Assembly: GCF_020892095.1 (NCBI RefSeq)
Contig: NZ_AP024845.1
Coordinates: 1,364,001-1,428,000, forward strand
Source: Claveliimonas bilis
GTDB lineage: Bacteria > Bacillota > Clostridia > Lachnospirales > Lachnospiraceae
Reading direction: 5' to 3'
Length of the DNA: 64,000 nt
The position numbers were made by a program, and so were the translations under genes. Position 1 is the stretch's first letter. Every line of letters starts with the position of its first letter. The notes beneath the pieces are model-generated. The model had not been told where the DNA came from. It did not search any database and saw only the letters and a list, made by a program, of their open reading frames with translations. Positions 34,301-42,332 of this stretch are shown here, piece after piece.

Positions 34301-34503
34301 ATCATGTCCTTAATAACACGGGTCAGGACGTGGCCGATGTGCGGCTTTCCGTTTGCAGTCGGAGGGCCGTCATAGAAGGTGTATGTCTCGCCTTCTTTGC
34401 GGTTTTCCATACTTTTTTCAAAAATGTGATTCTCTTCCCAGAACTTTTCTACTTCTTTTTCGCGGTCAACAAATTTCAGATCAGTTGAAACTTTCTTGTA
34501 CAT
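31357..34503 (-). CDS. ileS: Isoleucine-tRNA ligase, type 2
   Basis: The 1048-residue class I synthetase has HIGH at residues 55-58 (NGKPHIGHVL), KMSKSKGN near residue 600, the editing CP1 region (ILAWTTTPWTLPSN) and a C-terminal anticodon-binding region that ends without the Cys4 zinc finger of type 1 enzymes. Length, KMSKSKGN and the C-terminus match eukaryote-like (type 2) IleRS, a class that is often naturally insensitive to mupirocin. A T-box leader with an Ile specifier precedes it, separated by a repeat copy. GGAGGAAA lies before the ATG. Confidence 0.97.
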   Translation of the reverse strand: MYKKVSTDLKFVDREKEVEKFWEENHIFEKSMENRKEGETYTFYDGPPTANGKPHIGHVLTRVIKDMIPRYRTMKGYMVPRKAGWDTHGLPVELEVEKLLGLDGKDQIEEYGLEPFINKCKESVWKYKGMWEDFSGTVGFWADMDNPYVTYHNDFIESEWWALKQIWDKGLLYKGFKIVPYCPRCGTPLSAQEVAQGYKDVKERSAIVRFKVKDEDAYILAWTTTPWTLPSNIGLCVNPEEDYAKVKAADGYVYYMAQALLDTVLGKLAEEGKPAYEVLETYKGQELEYKEYEPLYQCAYDCAAKQNKKAFFITCDGYVTLTDGTGVVHIAPAFGEDDAKVGRKYDMPFVQLVDEKGNMGETTPFAGLFVKKADPEVLKDLEARGLLFDAPKFEHSYPHCWRCDTPLIYYARESWFIKMTAVKDDLIANNNTINWIPESIGKGRFGDWLENVQDWGISRNRYWGTPLNIWECECGHQHSIGSIEELKSMSDNCPDDIELHRPYIDDVTIKCPKCGGEMHRVPEVIDCWFDSGSMPFAQHHYPFENKELFEQQFPADFISEAVDQTRGWFYSLLAISTLIFNKAPYKNVIVLGHVQDENGQKMSKSKGNAVDPFDALETYGADAIRWYFYVNSAPWLPNRFHGKAVVEGQRKFMGTLWNTYAFFVLYANIDEFDASKYELEYDKLPVMDKWLLSKMNTLIKEVDDHLGNYRIPEAARALQDFVDDMSNWYVRRSRERFWAKGMPQDKINAYMTLYTALVTLCKVAAPMIPFMTEEIYQNLVRSIDKSAPESIHLCDFPTADEAFIDKELEANMDEVLKIVVMGRACRNTANIKNRQPIGQMFVKTGTQLPEFYQDIIKEELNVKNLTFTQDVRSFTSYTFKPQLKTVGPKYGKMLGGIKAALSSLDGNAAMDEVNETGALKLNVNGQEITLFKEDLLIDTAQMEGYVSEDNNGITVVLDTNLTPELLEEGFVREIISKVQTMRKEADFEVTDKIHIRYEGSEKAEKVFADHASEISSETLALSVEKSTPAGYVKEWNINGEKVTIGVER

Positions 34504-34528
34504 GTTTTTCCTCCTTGTTATTATTTTG

Positions 34529-34622
34529 ACAGGACACGTAACACTTTTAAGGTTTACTACGTGCCAAATTACAATTTGCCATGTGTAAAACTGCGAATTA
34601 CCCTGTGTAAAATTGTATTGAA
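34529..34622. repeat. Dispersed repeat copy C, decayed, inverted orientation
   Basis: Read on the minus strand it starts CAATTTTACACAGGGTAA, continues CGCAGTTTTACACATGGCAA and then a weakened palindrome (GGCACGTAGTAA ... TTAAAAGTGTTACGTGTCC). Unit spacing is again 22 bases. It lies in the transcribed leader between the T-box terminator and ileS. Mismatches in the palindrome arms mark it as the oldest of the three copies. Confidence 0.7.
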
Positions 34623-34902
34623 TAAAAAAGCTTCCATCCTGTGTATTAGGATGAAAGCTTGCATTCCTTCATTTATAAACCACCTAACATACCAACATAT
34701 GCCTTCCGGTAACGGCGGATCCCGTCAGTTCCTACTAAGAATTTTATGCTGCCCTTTCGGAAACTGCGACTCTAAAGTGATATTCAGATATATGCTACTT
34801 GCACCGGCCTTCCACCATCACCGGCTCGCTTGAACGTTCCCATATATCCTACTGTCTTCGTCATAGTCTTTTACGCATGGTCAATTCTTCTGTTTTTACG
34901 TC
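34623..34902 (-). promoter_or_regulatory. T-box riboswitch (Ile) with terminator
   Basis: The leader RNA shows the Stem I features: lower helix GATATATG with CATATATC, a distal loop region GCCGGTGATGGTGGAAGGCCGG, and a specifier context TGAATATCACT with ATC (Ile). Near the 3' end TTAGGTGGTTTATAAATGAA carries the TGGT that pairs with tRNA ACCA; TTAGG and ATGAA can pair with CCTAA and TTCAT to form the antiterminator. The competing terminator is AAGCTTTCATCC / GGATGGAAGCTT followed by TTTTTT. Uncharged tRNA-Ile should favour read-through to ileS. The T-box lacks the usual ACCGCG. Confidence 0.85.
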
Positions 34903-34908
34903 TTTAAA

Positions 34909-34937
34909 ATTATAAACGGAAACCCTCGACAAGTCAA
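34909..34937 (-). promoter_or_regulatory. Promoter of the ileS T-box leader
   Basis: On the minus strand TTGACT, a 17-base spacer and TATAAT place the start near 34902, just before the T-box Stem I. Confidence 0.75.
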
Positions 34938-34947
34938 GTGCCTGCGT

Positions 34948-36327
34948 TTATCTTCCCCGACGATTCCGGCGCCGTCTGCGCCGCCTTCTTCTCGATCGGC
35001 GCTGTGCTGCTATCACAAGCCAAACTGCCAGTAAAACGATAATAATGAGAAGGCATATCAGAAGAAGCTGCCACACCGGCATTTTACTTTCTTCTATTTT
35101 TTCCTCTCCGGAAATATCTTTAAACGCTTTATCCCCTGAAAGCTTCACAACTGCCTCTCCTACCGGGTTATCTTGATAAGTGTAACTTAACAGACCTTCT
35201 TCGCCGTTTTTCATACGGCTGAGCTCACTGTCCAGATCAGAAAATTTCACATTTTCAGGAAGTGTTACACAGGCATCGTCGGGAATAGATGTTATCTTTT
35301 CACTGTCATTCTGCCCGGAAATCTTCACTTTTTTAAAATTGTTAAATCCATATTCCAGAAGTGCTTTTGTATCAGAATACACGTGGCCGGGATAAGTCTT
35401 CAATGTAACACATACCAACTTCATTTCTCCGTTATCCGCCAGAGTCACCAATGTATTGTTTGCCTCTGTTGTATATCCGGTCTTGCCGGCCACCGCATAG
35501 TTGTAATACTCAGAATTTCCCTCAAGCAGCATTTCATGCTTCTGCTGAAAGATATGTTCCTCCGTTGTACTTGACGCCGGAATTGTATAACTTGCCGTCT
35601 GGCAAATCTGTAAAAATTCCGGATATTCAAATAATTCACAGGCAATCAAAGCCATATCTTTTGCACAGGTATAATGCTGTTCGTCCTGCACTCCATTTGC
35701 ATTGACAAAGTTAGAATTGGAACCGCCCAGGTCCCTGGCTTTCTGATTCATCTGATCCAAAAACCACTGGTAGTCTTCGCCCTGCCCTTTTGCTACCGTT
35801 TCTGCCACTGCATAAGCCACTTCGTTGGATGATGCAAGAAGCATGGCATACAACGCCTGTTCCATTGTAATGACATTTCCTTCTTTCATTCCGATAGAAG
35901 CATATCCTGACCCCAGACAGGTAAGACTCTCCGCCGTGATCTGCACCTCATCTGTCATCTCCGCATACTCCAGCGCCAGCAGTGCTGTCAATATCTTCGT
36001 AATACTTGCCGGGTACTCCTTTTTATCTATGTTTTTTCCATAGAGAACTGCTCCGGTTTCCGCGTCCATTACTATTCCTGCATCGCCATAAATGCCCGGG
36101 CCTTCCGCCCATCCGTCCAGCTCATTGGTCTGAACCTTTTCCTTGTAGGTATTCTCCAGTTCTTTTTGGTATGGATCTATCTCCTCCTGTGTACCATCAA
36201 CTGCTCCCTCCTGCTGTACTGTATCTGTACTGCCTGACTCCGGGGCGGCATAGAGTTTTGGCGCCGCTGCTGTGAAAATATTTACAGCAATAAGCGCGGC
36301 GGCAGCTGCCCGTATATATTTCTTCAT
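34948..36327 (-). CDS. D-alanyl-D-alanine carboxypeptidase (serine S11, DacF-like)
   Basis: A signal peptide (MKKYIRAAAAALIAVNIFTAAA) is followed by the penicillin-binding catalytic domain with S108-ITK (PASITKIL), the SxN motif (ASSNEVAYAV) and KTG (AVAGKTGYTT), a beta-rich C-terminal PBP5_C region, a membrane anchor (LLLICLLIIIVLLAVWLVI) and an extreme Arg tail (about 14 Arg in the last 19). It trims the terminal D-Ala of murein peptides. In spore formers DacF/DacB homologues act in cortex synthesis, but a housekeeping role is equally possible. The Arg tail mirrors the Arg-rich start of the GH18 protein at 9357. Confidence 0.9.
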   Translation of the reverse strand: MKKYIRAAAAALIAVNIFTAAAPKLYAAPESGSTDTVQQEGAVDGTQEEIDPYQKELENTYKEKVQTNELDGWAEGPGIYGDAGIVMDAETGAVLYGKNIDKKEYPASITKILTALLALEYAEMTDEVQITAESLTCLGSGYASIGMKEGNVITMEQALYAMLLASSNEVAYAVAETVAKGQGEDYQWFLDQMNQKARDLGGSNSNFVNANGVQDEQHYTCAKDMALIACELFEYPEFLQICQTASYTIPASSTTEEHIFQQKHEMLLEGNSEYYNYAVAGKTGYTTEANNTLVTLADNGEMKLVCVTLKTYPGHVYSDTKALLEYGFNNFKKVKISGQNDSEKITSIPDDACVTLPENVKFSDLDSELSRMKNGEEGLLSYTYQDNPVGEAVVKLSGDKAFKDISGEEKIEESKMPVWQLLLICLLIIIVLLAVWLVIAAQRRSRRRRRRRRRNRRGR

Positions 36328-36466
36328 TCCTGATATTCTCCCTGCTATATCATAACATTTATGCCTTAATTTACGCTCTAATTATGCACTATTATAAATG
36401 ATTCGGCCTGTATATACAAGCCGAATCTTATTATACCCCGCCAAATACCCTGTCAGCGCCTGCTTT

Positions 36467-37213
36467 TTAGCCGGTAATCAATTTAAATATTGCAATCAAA
36501 ATAGAAAATATCGCCACTCCTTTTTTCAGCGGCTGCGGCTTTATCATATCCGCGTTGCGGCTCCCGATCCAGACGCCCGCGCCATGACTGATCATAGAAA
36601 CCACAAGCAACAGCGCCATAGAGGACGCATCACACTGCATACTATAACCTATGCAGGAAGGGATCGCAATAAAGATAGAATTAAACAGAGCCACTCCCAC
36701 TGCCGTTTTGACCTGTACGCCGAACGTCACAAGAAGCGGCATTACAAGAATAGGGCCCCCTGCTCCGGAAAGAGCACAGATACACCCTGTCGCCAGACCG
36801 AATAAGATGGCCGCAGCAGCCGGAATCTTCCGTTTCCCTGCTTCTTCCCTCTCTTTATCCTTGCGCACCAGTATGGAGATTCCGGAGAGCAGCACTACCA
36901 GATAGAGAATCCGTTTCACAATACTTTCATTAATAAGAAGATTCATCCACACCCCGGCAATTGCCCCGATGATACTTCCGATACTGATAGTAACAGCAAG
37001 TTTCACATCTAAGTTATCGGACTTATAGTAATTCCGGGATCCCAAAATCCCGGAAATCAGAAAAGCAAAAAAGCTAAGAGCCATCCCCTGGGCTGCCGGC
37101 ATTCCCATAAATCCGCTGTACAGCATAGGGAGGAGAAATCCGGCAATCCCTGTCAGGCCGATCATTCCCCCTATTATTATATTTGCCGCTATAATAATCA
37201 GATACTCTATCAA
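36467..37213 (-). CDS. TauE/SafE (TSUP) family membrane permease
   Basis: The 248-residue protein has about eight hydrophobic segments and the paired TSUP motifs GLTGIAGFLLPMLY and ALSGAGGPILVMPLL. Members export or import sulfite, sulfonates or organic acids; the substrate here is unknown. Its start overlaps the stop of the amidohydrolase gene by four bases, so coupling to that enzyme is likely and the permease may carry its product or substrate. Confidence 0.85.
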   Translation of the reverse strand: MIEYLIIIAANIIIGGMIGLTGIAGFLLPMLYSGFMGMPAAQGMALSFFAFLISGILGSRNYYKSDNLDVKLAVTISIGSIIGAIAGVWMNLLINESIVKRILYLVVLLSGISILVRKDKEREEAGKRKIPAAAAILFGLATGCICALSGAGGPILVMPLLVTFGVQVKTAVGVALFNSIFIAIPSCIGYSMQCDASSMALLLVVSMISHGAGVWIGSRNADMIKPQPLKKGVAIFSILIAIFKLITG

Positions 37214-38535
37214 TTGCTTTCCGCCCTTTCCTGATAACTTCTCAGATCATGCAGGATCCTTTCTTCATCCAGTGTCTGTATCTCGTAATCTTTCATCAAA
37301 ATCCTGCCGCCGCTGACAGAATCCCTGATATCTCCCGCATTCACGCTCTCCATGATCGTGTTGGAAATCTTTCCGTATTCTGCCATATAAATGCGGCTTC
37401 TGTCAATGCCGACGATATCAGCTCTTGCTCCCTTTTTCAGAAAGCCGTCTACGCCGTCCTGTCCTCCCAGACACTGCTGTCCTTTTTCTGTTGCCATAGA
37501 AAGGATCGTTTTTGCCGGCATAATGGCAGGCTCGCTTAGAGGCACGCCCCAGGTCAGATTCATTACCGAACGGAAAATCTTCATTTCATTAAAGAGACTT
37601 AATCCTCCGTGAGCTGCCCCATCCGTCCCAAGCGCAGCTGTAATACCTTTTTTCAACAATTCCGGCGTGTGAGGCGCTGCTTTTCCACAATTGCTGAAAG
37701 GACAGTGACATACTTTTATCCCTCGCTTTTCCAGGATCTCTTTCTCGTTTTCCGAAAGGAGAAGACTGTGAGCGCCCAGAAAATTTTCATTCAGCACGCC
37801 AAGTTTTTCCAAATATTCATAGGGACGCATTTGAAAACGTTCCATATAAAAATTAATTTCTCCCGGATATTCATTCATATGAGCCTGCAGCATAGTTCCG
37901 CGCTCCTTGGCCCTCTGCGCTGCTGCCAGTATCAGCTCCCTGGAGCAGGAGATCAAAGAGCGCAGAGAATAATAGACCTTCAGATTTCCTTTTCCATGGA
38001 AGCCGTCATACAGCTCATCCGTCCTTTTTACAGCCTCTTCTGCATCCATGGCTATGGACCGGGGAAGTCCTTTCTGATCCATGGTCGAATAGGAAATCGC
38101 TCCTCTAAGGCCGCTTTCTTCATAAACTGCTGCCGCCTCCTCCATGTAATAGCTTCCAGCGTCGATAAATCCGCATGTCCCGGACCGGATCATCTCAACC
38201 GCTGCCGCCTGGGTACTTAAGCGCATTTTTTCTTTTGTCAGAGTACTTTCATAGGGAAGCATGATCCTTGTCCAGATCATAGGCATTTCGTCCAGAACTC
38301 TGCCCCGAAGAAGCTGCTGTCCCGTGTGCATATGGGCGTCTACAAGCCCCGGCATGTAAATGCATCTGCTTCCGTCTATTTCCTCTGTCCACTGATACTT
38401 CTTTTCCAGCTCTTCTGCCGTATCAATATCCAAAATCTTTCCGTCCCGGATCAGGATACTCTTTCCTTTTTCCAGTTCAAATTCCTCATTTAAAAAGTCA
38501 CCATCCCGGATCATCAGATCTGCCTGCATTTTCAT
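37210..38535 (-). CDS. Metal-dependent amidohydrolase (MtaD/SsnA-like deaminase family)
   Basis: The 441-residue protein has the amidohydrolase metal ligands HxH (GLVDAHMHTGQQLLRG), a His in LQAHMNEYPGE, a His in FLGAHSLLLSENE and Asp in LGTDGAAHGGLSLFNEM. This set fits subtype III enzymes such as S-adenosylhomocysteine/methylthioadenosine, guanine or triazine deaminases. The usual MTA/SAH motif around the third ligand is only partly kept, so the substrate is open. The neighbours are membrane proteins (DUF3100, a small permease-like protein, TauE) and a Crp-type regulator, suggesting uptake and breakdown of an amino-group compound. Confidence 0.85.
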   Translation of the reverse strand: MKMQADLMIRDGDFLNEEFELEKGKSILIRDGKILDIDTAEELEKKYQWTEEIDGSRCIYMPGLVDAHMHTGQQLLRGRVLDEMPMIWTRIMLPYESTLTKEKMRLSTQAAAVEMIRSGTCGFIDAGSYYMEEAAAVYEESGLRGAISYSTMDQKGLPRSIAMDAEEAVKRTDELYDGFHGKGNLKVYYSLRSLISCSRELILAAAQRAKERGTMLQAHMNEYPGEINFYMERFQMRPYEYLEKLGVLNENFLGAHSLLLSENEKEILEKRGIKVCHCPFSNCGKAAPHTPELLKKGITAALGTDGAAHGGLSLFNEMKIFRSVMNLTWGVPLSEPAIMPAKTILSMATEKGQQCLGGQDGVDGFLKKGARADIVGIDRSRIYMAEYGKISNTIMESVNAGDIRDSVSGGRILMKDYEIQTLDEERILHDLRSYQERAESN

Positions 38536-38551
38536 CTTCCTATCCTCCCGG

Positions 38552-38998
38552 TTAAATTGCGTTTGTTAAGCCAAGTACAAGCTGGGCAATACATGCCGAT
38601 CCCAGAAAAGTTCCTGTCATAACAAGGACGCCGATAATGATCATCTTCCAGCCCTGCTTTACAAAGGATTTAATCTGATCACTGATAGAAATCCCCGCAT
38701 ACGCTCCCACTAATGTAAGAGGCGCTGTGAAATTGATCTTGTCGGCAGATGCAATGATAAACTCTCTTGCCGGACAAATTGGGCTTGCCACAAGAAGTCC
38801 GATAATAGAACAATATGCAATGATCGGAAGTTTCAGGGGCACTACTTTACTGATCACCACAGCCACAGCGGAAATCGCAAGTAGAATGAGGATTCCCGGA
38901 AGAGAATCCATGAATCCGACCTCAAATCCCACAAAATTTGCAAGGGCAATTCCCAGCCCGGATATAATCAACAAAAGTCCCCACTCTGCATATCTCAT
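38552..38998 (-). CDS. Small multi-pass membrane protein, partner of the DUF3100 protein
   Basis: The 148-residue protein has four to five hydrophobic segments (LLLIISGLGIALANFVGF, ILILLAISAVAVVISKVV, IIIGVLVMTGTFLGSACIA). I do not recognise a named family. It begins at the base following the DUF3100 stop and ends 17 bases before the amidohydrolase, so it is embedded in the operon. A two-subunit transporter with the DUF3100 protein is a reasonable inference from size, hydrophobicity and coupling. Confidence 0.75.
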   Translation of the reverse strand: MRYAEWGLLLIISGLGIALANFVGFEVGFMDSLPGILILLAISAVAVVISKVVPLKLPIIAYCSIIGLLVASPICPAREFIIASADKINFTAPLTLVGAYAGISISDQIKSFVKQGWKMIIIGVLVMTGTFLGSACIAQLVLGLTNAI

Positions 38999-39907
38999 TT
39001 ATTCTTCCTCCACAGTAATTTCTTCTATTGTTTTCTTTGCATCTTCCGCTTCCTGCTTCTTTCTTGTCAGCACCTCGCTCGGCTCCTTTCTAAGCCTTGC
39101 AATAGGCGGCTCCAAAAGTTCATAAAGCTTCTGGGTCAGCGGGATTCCCACAAAAATTGCCACGTAAATTCCTGTCAGTCCCGATAACGTCTCGCTTGTA
39201 CTTGCAAGCGCCGATATCTGGGTTGCCATATCAGGATATACCAGCGTAAGACTTGCCACAGAACTTGCCATCAGGATACCGGCTCCCACACCGGACGCCA
39301 TTCCCAGTGCATAGGGATGAAACACGTTCAAAGAGGCGATCATCGTTGCCAGAAATCCGAAATAAATCGTTCCAACCATACCGCCTACAACATAAATTGA
39401 AAGACTTCCTCTTGTTTCCGGCGAATCCGGTCCGAACATATCTGTAATCAGCGCCAGATTAGACTCTCTGTTGATAGAATGAGTTGCCCCGATAGCCTCT
39501 CTCTTCAATCCAAGAAGGAGCGCTACCGGCAATGCAAAAAATATCGTTCCCAAATTTCCCACTTCCTGGAACAAAAGAGCCGGACCGGCCGAGAGCACTG
39601 TTTCCAGGCTTGCCCCCGCATTGATCCCAAGCTTTGCAATAAAAGGGCAGATTGCCACAATAACCAGCTTGGAAGCTGCTTTTACTTCTTTTTTCTTAAA
39701 AATCTTCAACACTTCAGGACCGGAAATAATTCCCAGAAGAAGCGAGTAAAAAATAGGAAATAAGATCAGTGTCCCCGGACCAAGCGGAACTTTGATCTGT
39801 CCGATGGAATCGGCGATTACAATAAAAACAAAAGCCAGAAGAAAGATCTTATATTCTGCCTGAAATCTCGCTTTTGTCGACGGATACATGTAAATTTCCT
39901 TTTTCAT
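38999..39907 (-). CDS. DUF3100 family membrane protein
   Basis: The 302-residue protein has about nine hydrophobic segments. The segment GPGTLILFPIFYSLLLGII and the conserved polar stretch GLKREAIGATHSINRESNLALI, followed by MFGPDSPETRGSLSIYVVGG, are typical of DUF3100. Its function is not established. The ATG at 39907 has GGGAGGG six bases upstream. It is the first gene of the operon and divergent from a Crp-family regulator. Confidence 0.8.
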   Translation of the reverse strand: MKKEIYMYPSTKARFQAEYKIFLLAFVFIVIADSIGQIKVPLGPGTLILFPIFYSLLLGIISGPEVLKIFKKKEVKAASKLVIVAICPFIAKLGINAGASLETVLSAGPALLFQEVGNLGTIFFALPVALLLGLKREAIGATHSINRESNLALITDMFGPDSPETRGSLSIYVVGGMVGTIYFGFLATMIASLNVFHPYALGMASGVGAGILMASSVASLTLVYPDMATQISALASTSETLSGLTGIYVAIFVGIPLTQKLYELLEPPIARLRKEPSEVLTRKKQEAEDAKKTIEEITVEEE

Positions 39908-40091
39908 AGATACCCTCCCATTTCTCTTCCATACTTGTCTTTTATCTATTATTTTCACTTATAACACGCGAGTATTATATAAGAATCTCTTCATTTAAAA
40001 AAGGACAAATGGGATGTTTTTGACACATTTCCATAAAATTATGTCGGAATTTGTAGTATACTATAGGAAAAGAAAATGTGGGGGAAATGAA

Positions 40092-40772
40092 ATGACACTG
40101 GAAGAGCTTCTTTTGAAGGTTCCTGAACTGGAAAATTACATTCGCTATATGCCGGAAGAGTTGAAAAACCGGTACACGATCAAAACCTATGCGCCAAAAA
40201 CGATCATCCATCAAAAGGATGAGCTTTTGGATTATTTCGGTATTGTGTGCGAAGGTTATCACCGGGTTATCAATGAATTTGAAAATGGAAATGTCTTTAT
40301 GATCGAAAGAAATGATCCTATTGATTTTGTAGGAGAAGTCACTATACTGGCCGGGAAGGAACGAACCTCTGTCACGATCGAAACGCTGACAGAATGTACG
40401 GTCCTCTATTTTTCCAGAAAAGATTTTGAAGACTGGATCTCAAAAGATATCCACCTCCTAAGATTAGTTTCTCAGAAGGTGGCCTATAAACTGTACCGTT
40501 CTTCTTATAATAGAGGAAACCGCCTCTTTTATCCCCCGCAGCACCTGCTTTTAAAATATTTTCTTCAATATGCGGACGAATATCAAACTTTCGTCATCCG
40601 CCGCACGCGGGAGGAAATGCACGAGGAAACAGGCATCTCCGTCAAGACATTGAACCGCACCATACATGCTTTAAAAGAAGCCGGACTGATCGGCATTACG
40701 AGAGGAAAAGTCTCCTTTACTCAGGAGCAGATTCGGGCGGTCAGGGAATACCTTGCTCAAAAGACACCCTGA
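40092..40772 (+). CDS. Crp/Fnr family transcriptional regulator
   Basis: The 226-residue protein has an N-terminal cyclic-nucleotide-like beta roll (IHQKDELLDYFGIVCEGYHRVI, then DFVGEVTILAGKERTSVTIETLTECTVLYF) and a C-terminal winged helix (TREEMHEETGISVKTLNRTIHALKEAGLI). The classical cAMP-contact residues and the Fnr cysteines are absent, so the ligand is unknown. The ATG at 40092 follows GGGGGAAA. It is divergent from the DUF3100-amidohydrolase operon, which it most likely controls. A TATACT (40057-40062) lies before it; no good -35 is visible, consistent with activator dependence. Confidence 0.85.
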   Translation: MTLEELLLKVPELENYIRYMPEELKNRYTIKTYAPKTIIHQKDELLDYFGIVCEGYHRVINEFENGNVFMIERNDPIDFVGEVTILAGKERTSVTIETLTECTVLYFSRKDFEDWISKDIHLLRLVSQKVAYKLYRSSYNRGNRLFYPPQHLLLKYFLQYADEYQTFVIRRTREEMHEETGISVKTLNRTIHALKEAGLIGITRGKVSFTQEQIRAVREYLAQKTP

Positions 40773-41221
40773 TTCCCGCACCATGTCATCGTATAGTCAG
40801 GCTCTTTTGTCTCCTCATCTGTTCCTTCAGCAGAAATCGTCAGACCTTCCCGCAGATAGAAACGGACTGCAGCCTCATTTTTCTGATAAACATTTAAAGA
40901 AAAACTGTCATGCTTTCCCTTCACATAGTCAAGCAGAGTTTTTCCGATTCCCATAGACCGGGACCGGCGATCCACAAAAATTCCGGCAAGATAGTCTCCC
41001 GCCATACCGACGAATCCCCGGATGGCCGGAGTCTGCATTTTATCTTTCTTTTCTGTTTCTTCCTCATATACGTAAATCTCTGCCTCCGGAAGCTGTTCCT
41101 GTACCGAGTCATAGTGAGATTTCCAATAAGACGCATCTATAAAATCATGGGCTTCCACATTGCCATCAAGCCATATCTGCATCACCTGATGTATGTCTTC
41201 CGGTTTAAATTTTCTGATCAT
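40757..41221 (-). CDS. GNAT-family N-acetyltransferase
   Basis: The 154-residue protein has the GNAT fold order: MIRKFKPEDIHQVMQIW, a central strand AGIFVDRRSRSMGIGKTLLDYVK with the acetyl-CoA loop RSMGIG, and SLNVYQKNEAAVRFYLREGL. The acceptor is unknown. Its 3' end overlaps the convergent Crp gene by 16 bases. Confidence 0.88.
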   Translation of the reverse strand: MIRKFKPEDIHQVMQIWLDGNVEAHDFIDASYWKSHYDSVQEQLPEAEIYVYEEETEKKDKMQTPAIRGFVGMAGDYLAGIFVDRRSRSMGIGKTLLDYVKGKHDSFSLNVYQKNEAAVRFYLREGLTISAEGTDEETKEPDYTMTWCGNQGVF

Positions 41222-41246
41222 CTTTTTGTCTGTCCTTTCTCAAATT

Positions 41247-42236
41247 TTAACTGTACTGCCGCGCCAGTCTTTGGATTTCTTCCTTCATTTGAGCCACGAC
41301 TTCCTCCGGCCCGAGAATCTTCACCCTCTCTCCAAGGGAAATGATCCATCCGAAAAACTGTGTGCTGACATGGACATCCACATTGACTGTAAAATGTTCC
41401 TCATCCGACGGAATCAGCATGATATCCTTTCCAAACCGGTCAATGATCACGCCTGCCAGAGTATTTTCCACCAGGAGCTTCACCTTCTCTTCCCTTCCGC
41501 CAAACATGCCAAAGCTCTTTTTCGCATAATCTGCCATATCCAGCTTCTTAAAATGTTCCTTTCCTTCCCGCTTCTCATCAGACATCTGAAGCCGCAGCAT
41601 CTTATCTACACGATAGTGTTTAATTTTCCCGGCCTCGGAATCGTACCCGATCAGATAATAATTTTCAGCGTCCCAGGAAAGTCCCCACGGGCTGATATGG
41701 TAATAGGCGCCGTCATGACGCAGTTCCATCTCCTTTTTCACATTCCACTGAAAATACTGGAAGCGGATCTTACGGTTTTCGGAAATCGCATTGTGGATCG
41801 TATCTACTGTATAATAAATACTTTCATTCATTGTTTTGATCCGCCCGGAAACATATACCTGCCGCTGGAGCTTCATGGCTTCGTATTTGCTGACCAGCTT
41901 CTCCAGCTTCCGTATCAGCGCATTTGTCTTCCGCTCGGTAATAAATTTTGACGACTGGATCGCATCCACCAAAAGCTTTAATTCCGGCAGCTCAAAAGGT
42001 CTTTCCACAACATGATACCGGTATCCGCCGCCGACAGGCTCTCCTTCTACCTCGATCCCCAGTGCTTCCAGATCTTTTAAATCCGCATAGATCGTTCTCC
42101 GGTCAGCAGTAACCTCATATGCTTCAAGAGCGCTCATGATCTCCGGCATTGTAATATAGTGGTCATCATCTGTATTTTCCAGCATGATCTGCGCAAGATG
42201 GTATAACTTTAATTTCTGGTTGCTTCCTTTTGGCAT
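41247..42236 (-). CDS. WYL-domain transcriptional regulator
   Basis: The 329-residue protein has an N-terminal HTH_11 winged helix (ITMPEIMSALEAYEVTADRRTIYADLKDLEALGIEV, with polar breaks) and a WYL domain (SPWGLSWDAENYYLIGYDSEAGKIKHYRVDKM) that may bind a nucleotide or nucleic acid ligand. The target is unknown. It is followed at 26 bases by the GNAT gene, so the two may be co-transcribed. Confidence 0.88.
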   Translation of the reverse strand: MPKGSNQKLKLYHLAQIMLENTDDDHYITMPEIMSALEAYEVTADRRTIYADLKDLEALGIEVEGEPVGGGYRYHVVERPFELPELKLLVDAIQSSKFITERKTNALIRKLEKLVSKYEAMKLQRQVYVSGRIKTMNESIYYTVDTIHNAISENRKIRFQYFQWNVKKEMELRHDGAYYHISPWGLSWDAENYYLIGYDSEAGKIKHYRVDKMLRLQMSDEKREGKEHFKKLDMADYAKKSFGMFGGREEKVKLLVENTLAGVIIDRFGKDIMLIPSDEEHFTVNVDVHVSTQFFGWIISLGERVKILGPEEVVAQMKEEIQRLARQYS

Positions 42237-42332
42237 GTCTTCTTCCCTCTCTTTACAGGGTATGTATCATAAGTATAACATAGCTGGTAAAATTATTGTA
42301 CACCAAAAGGAGGACGCAGACTCTTTTTTCTT

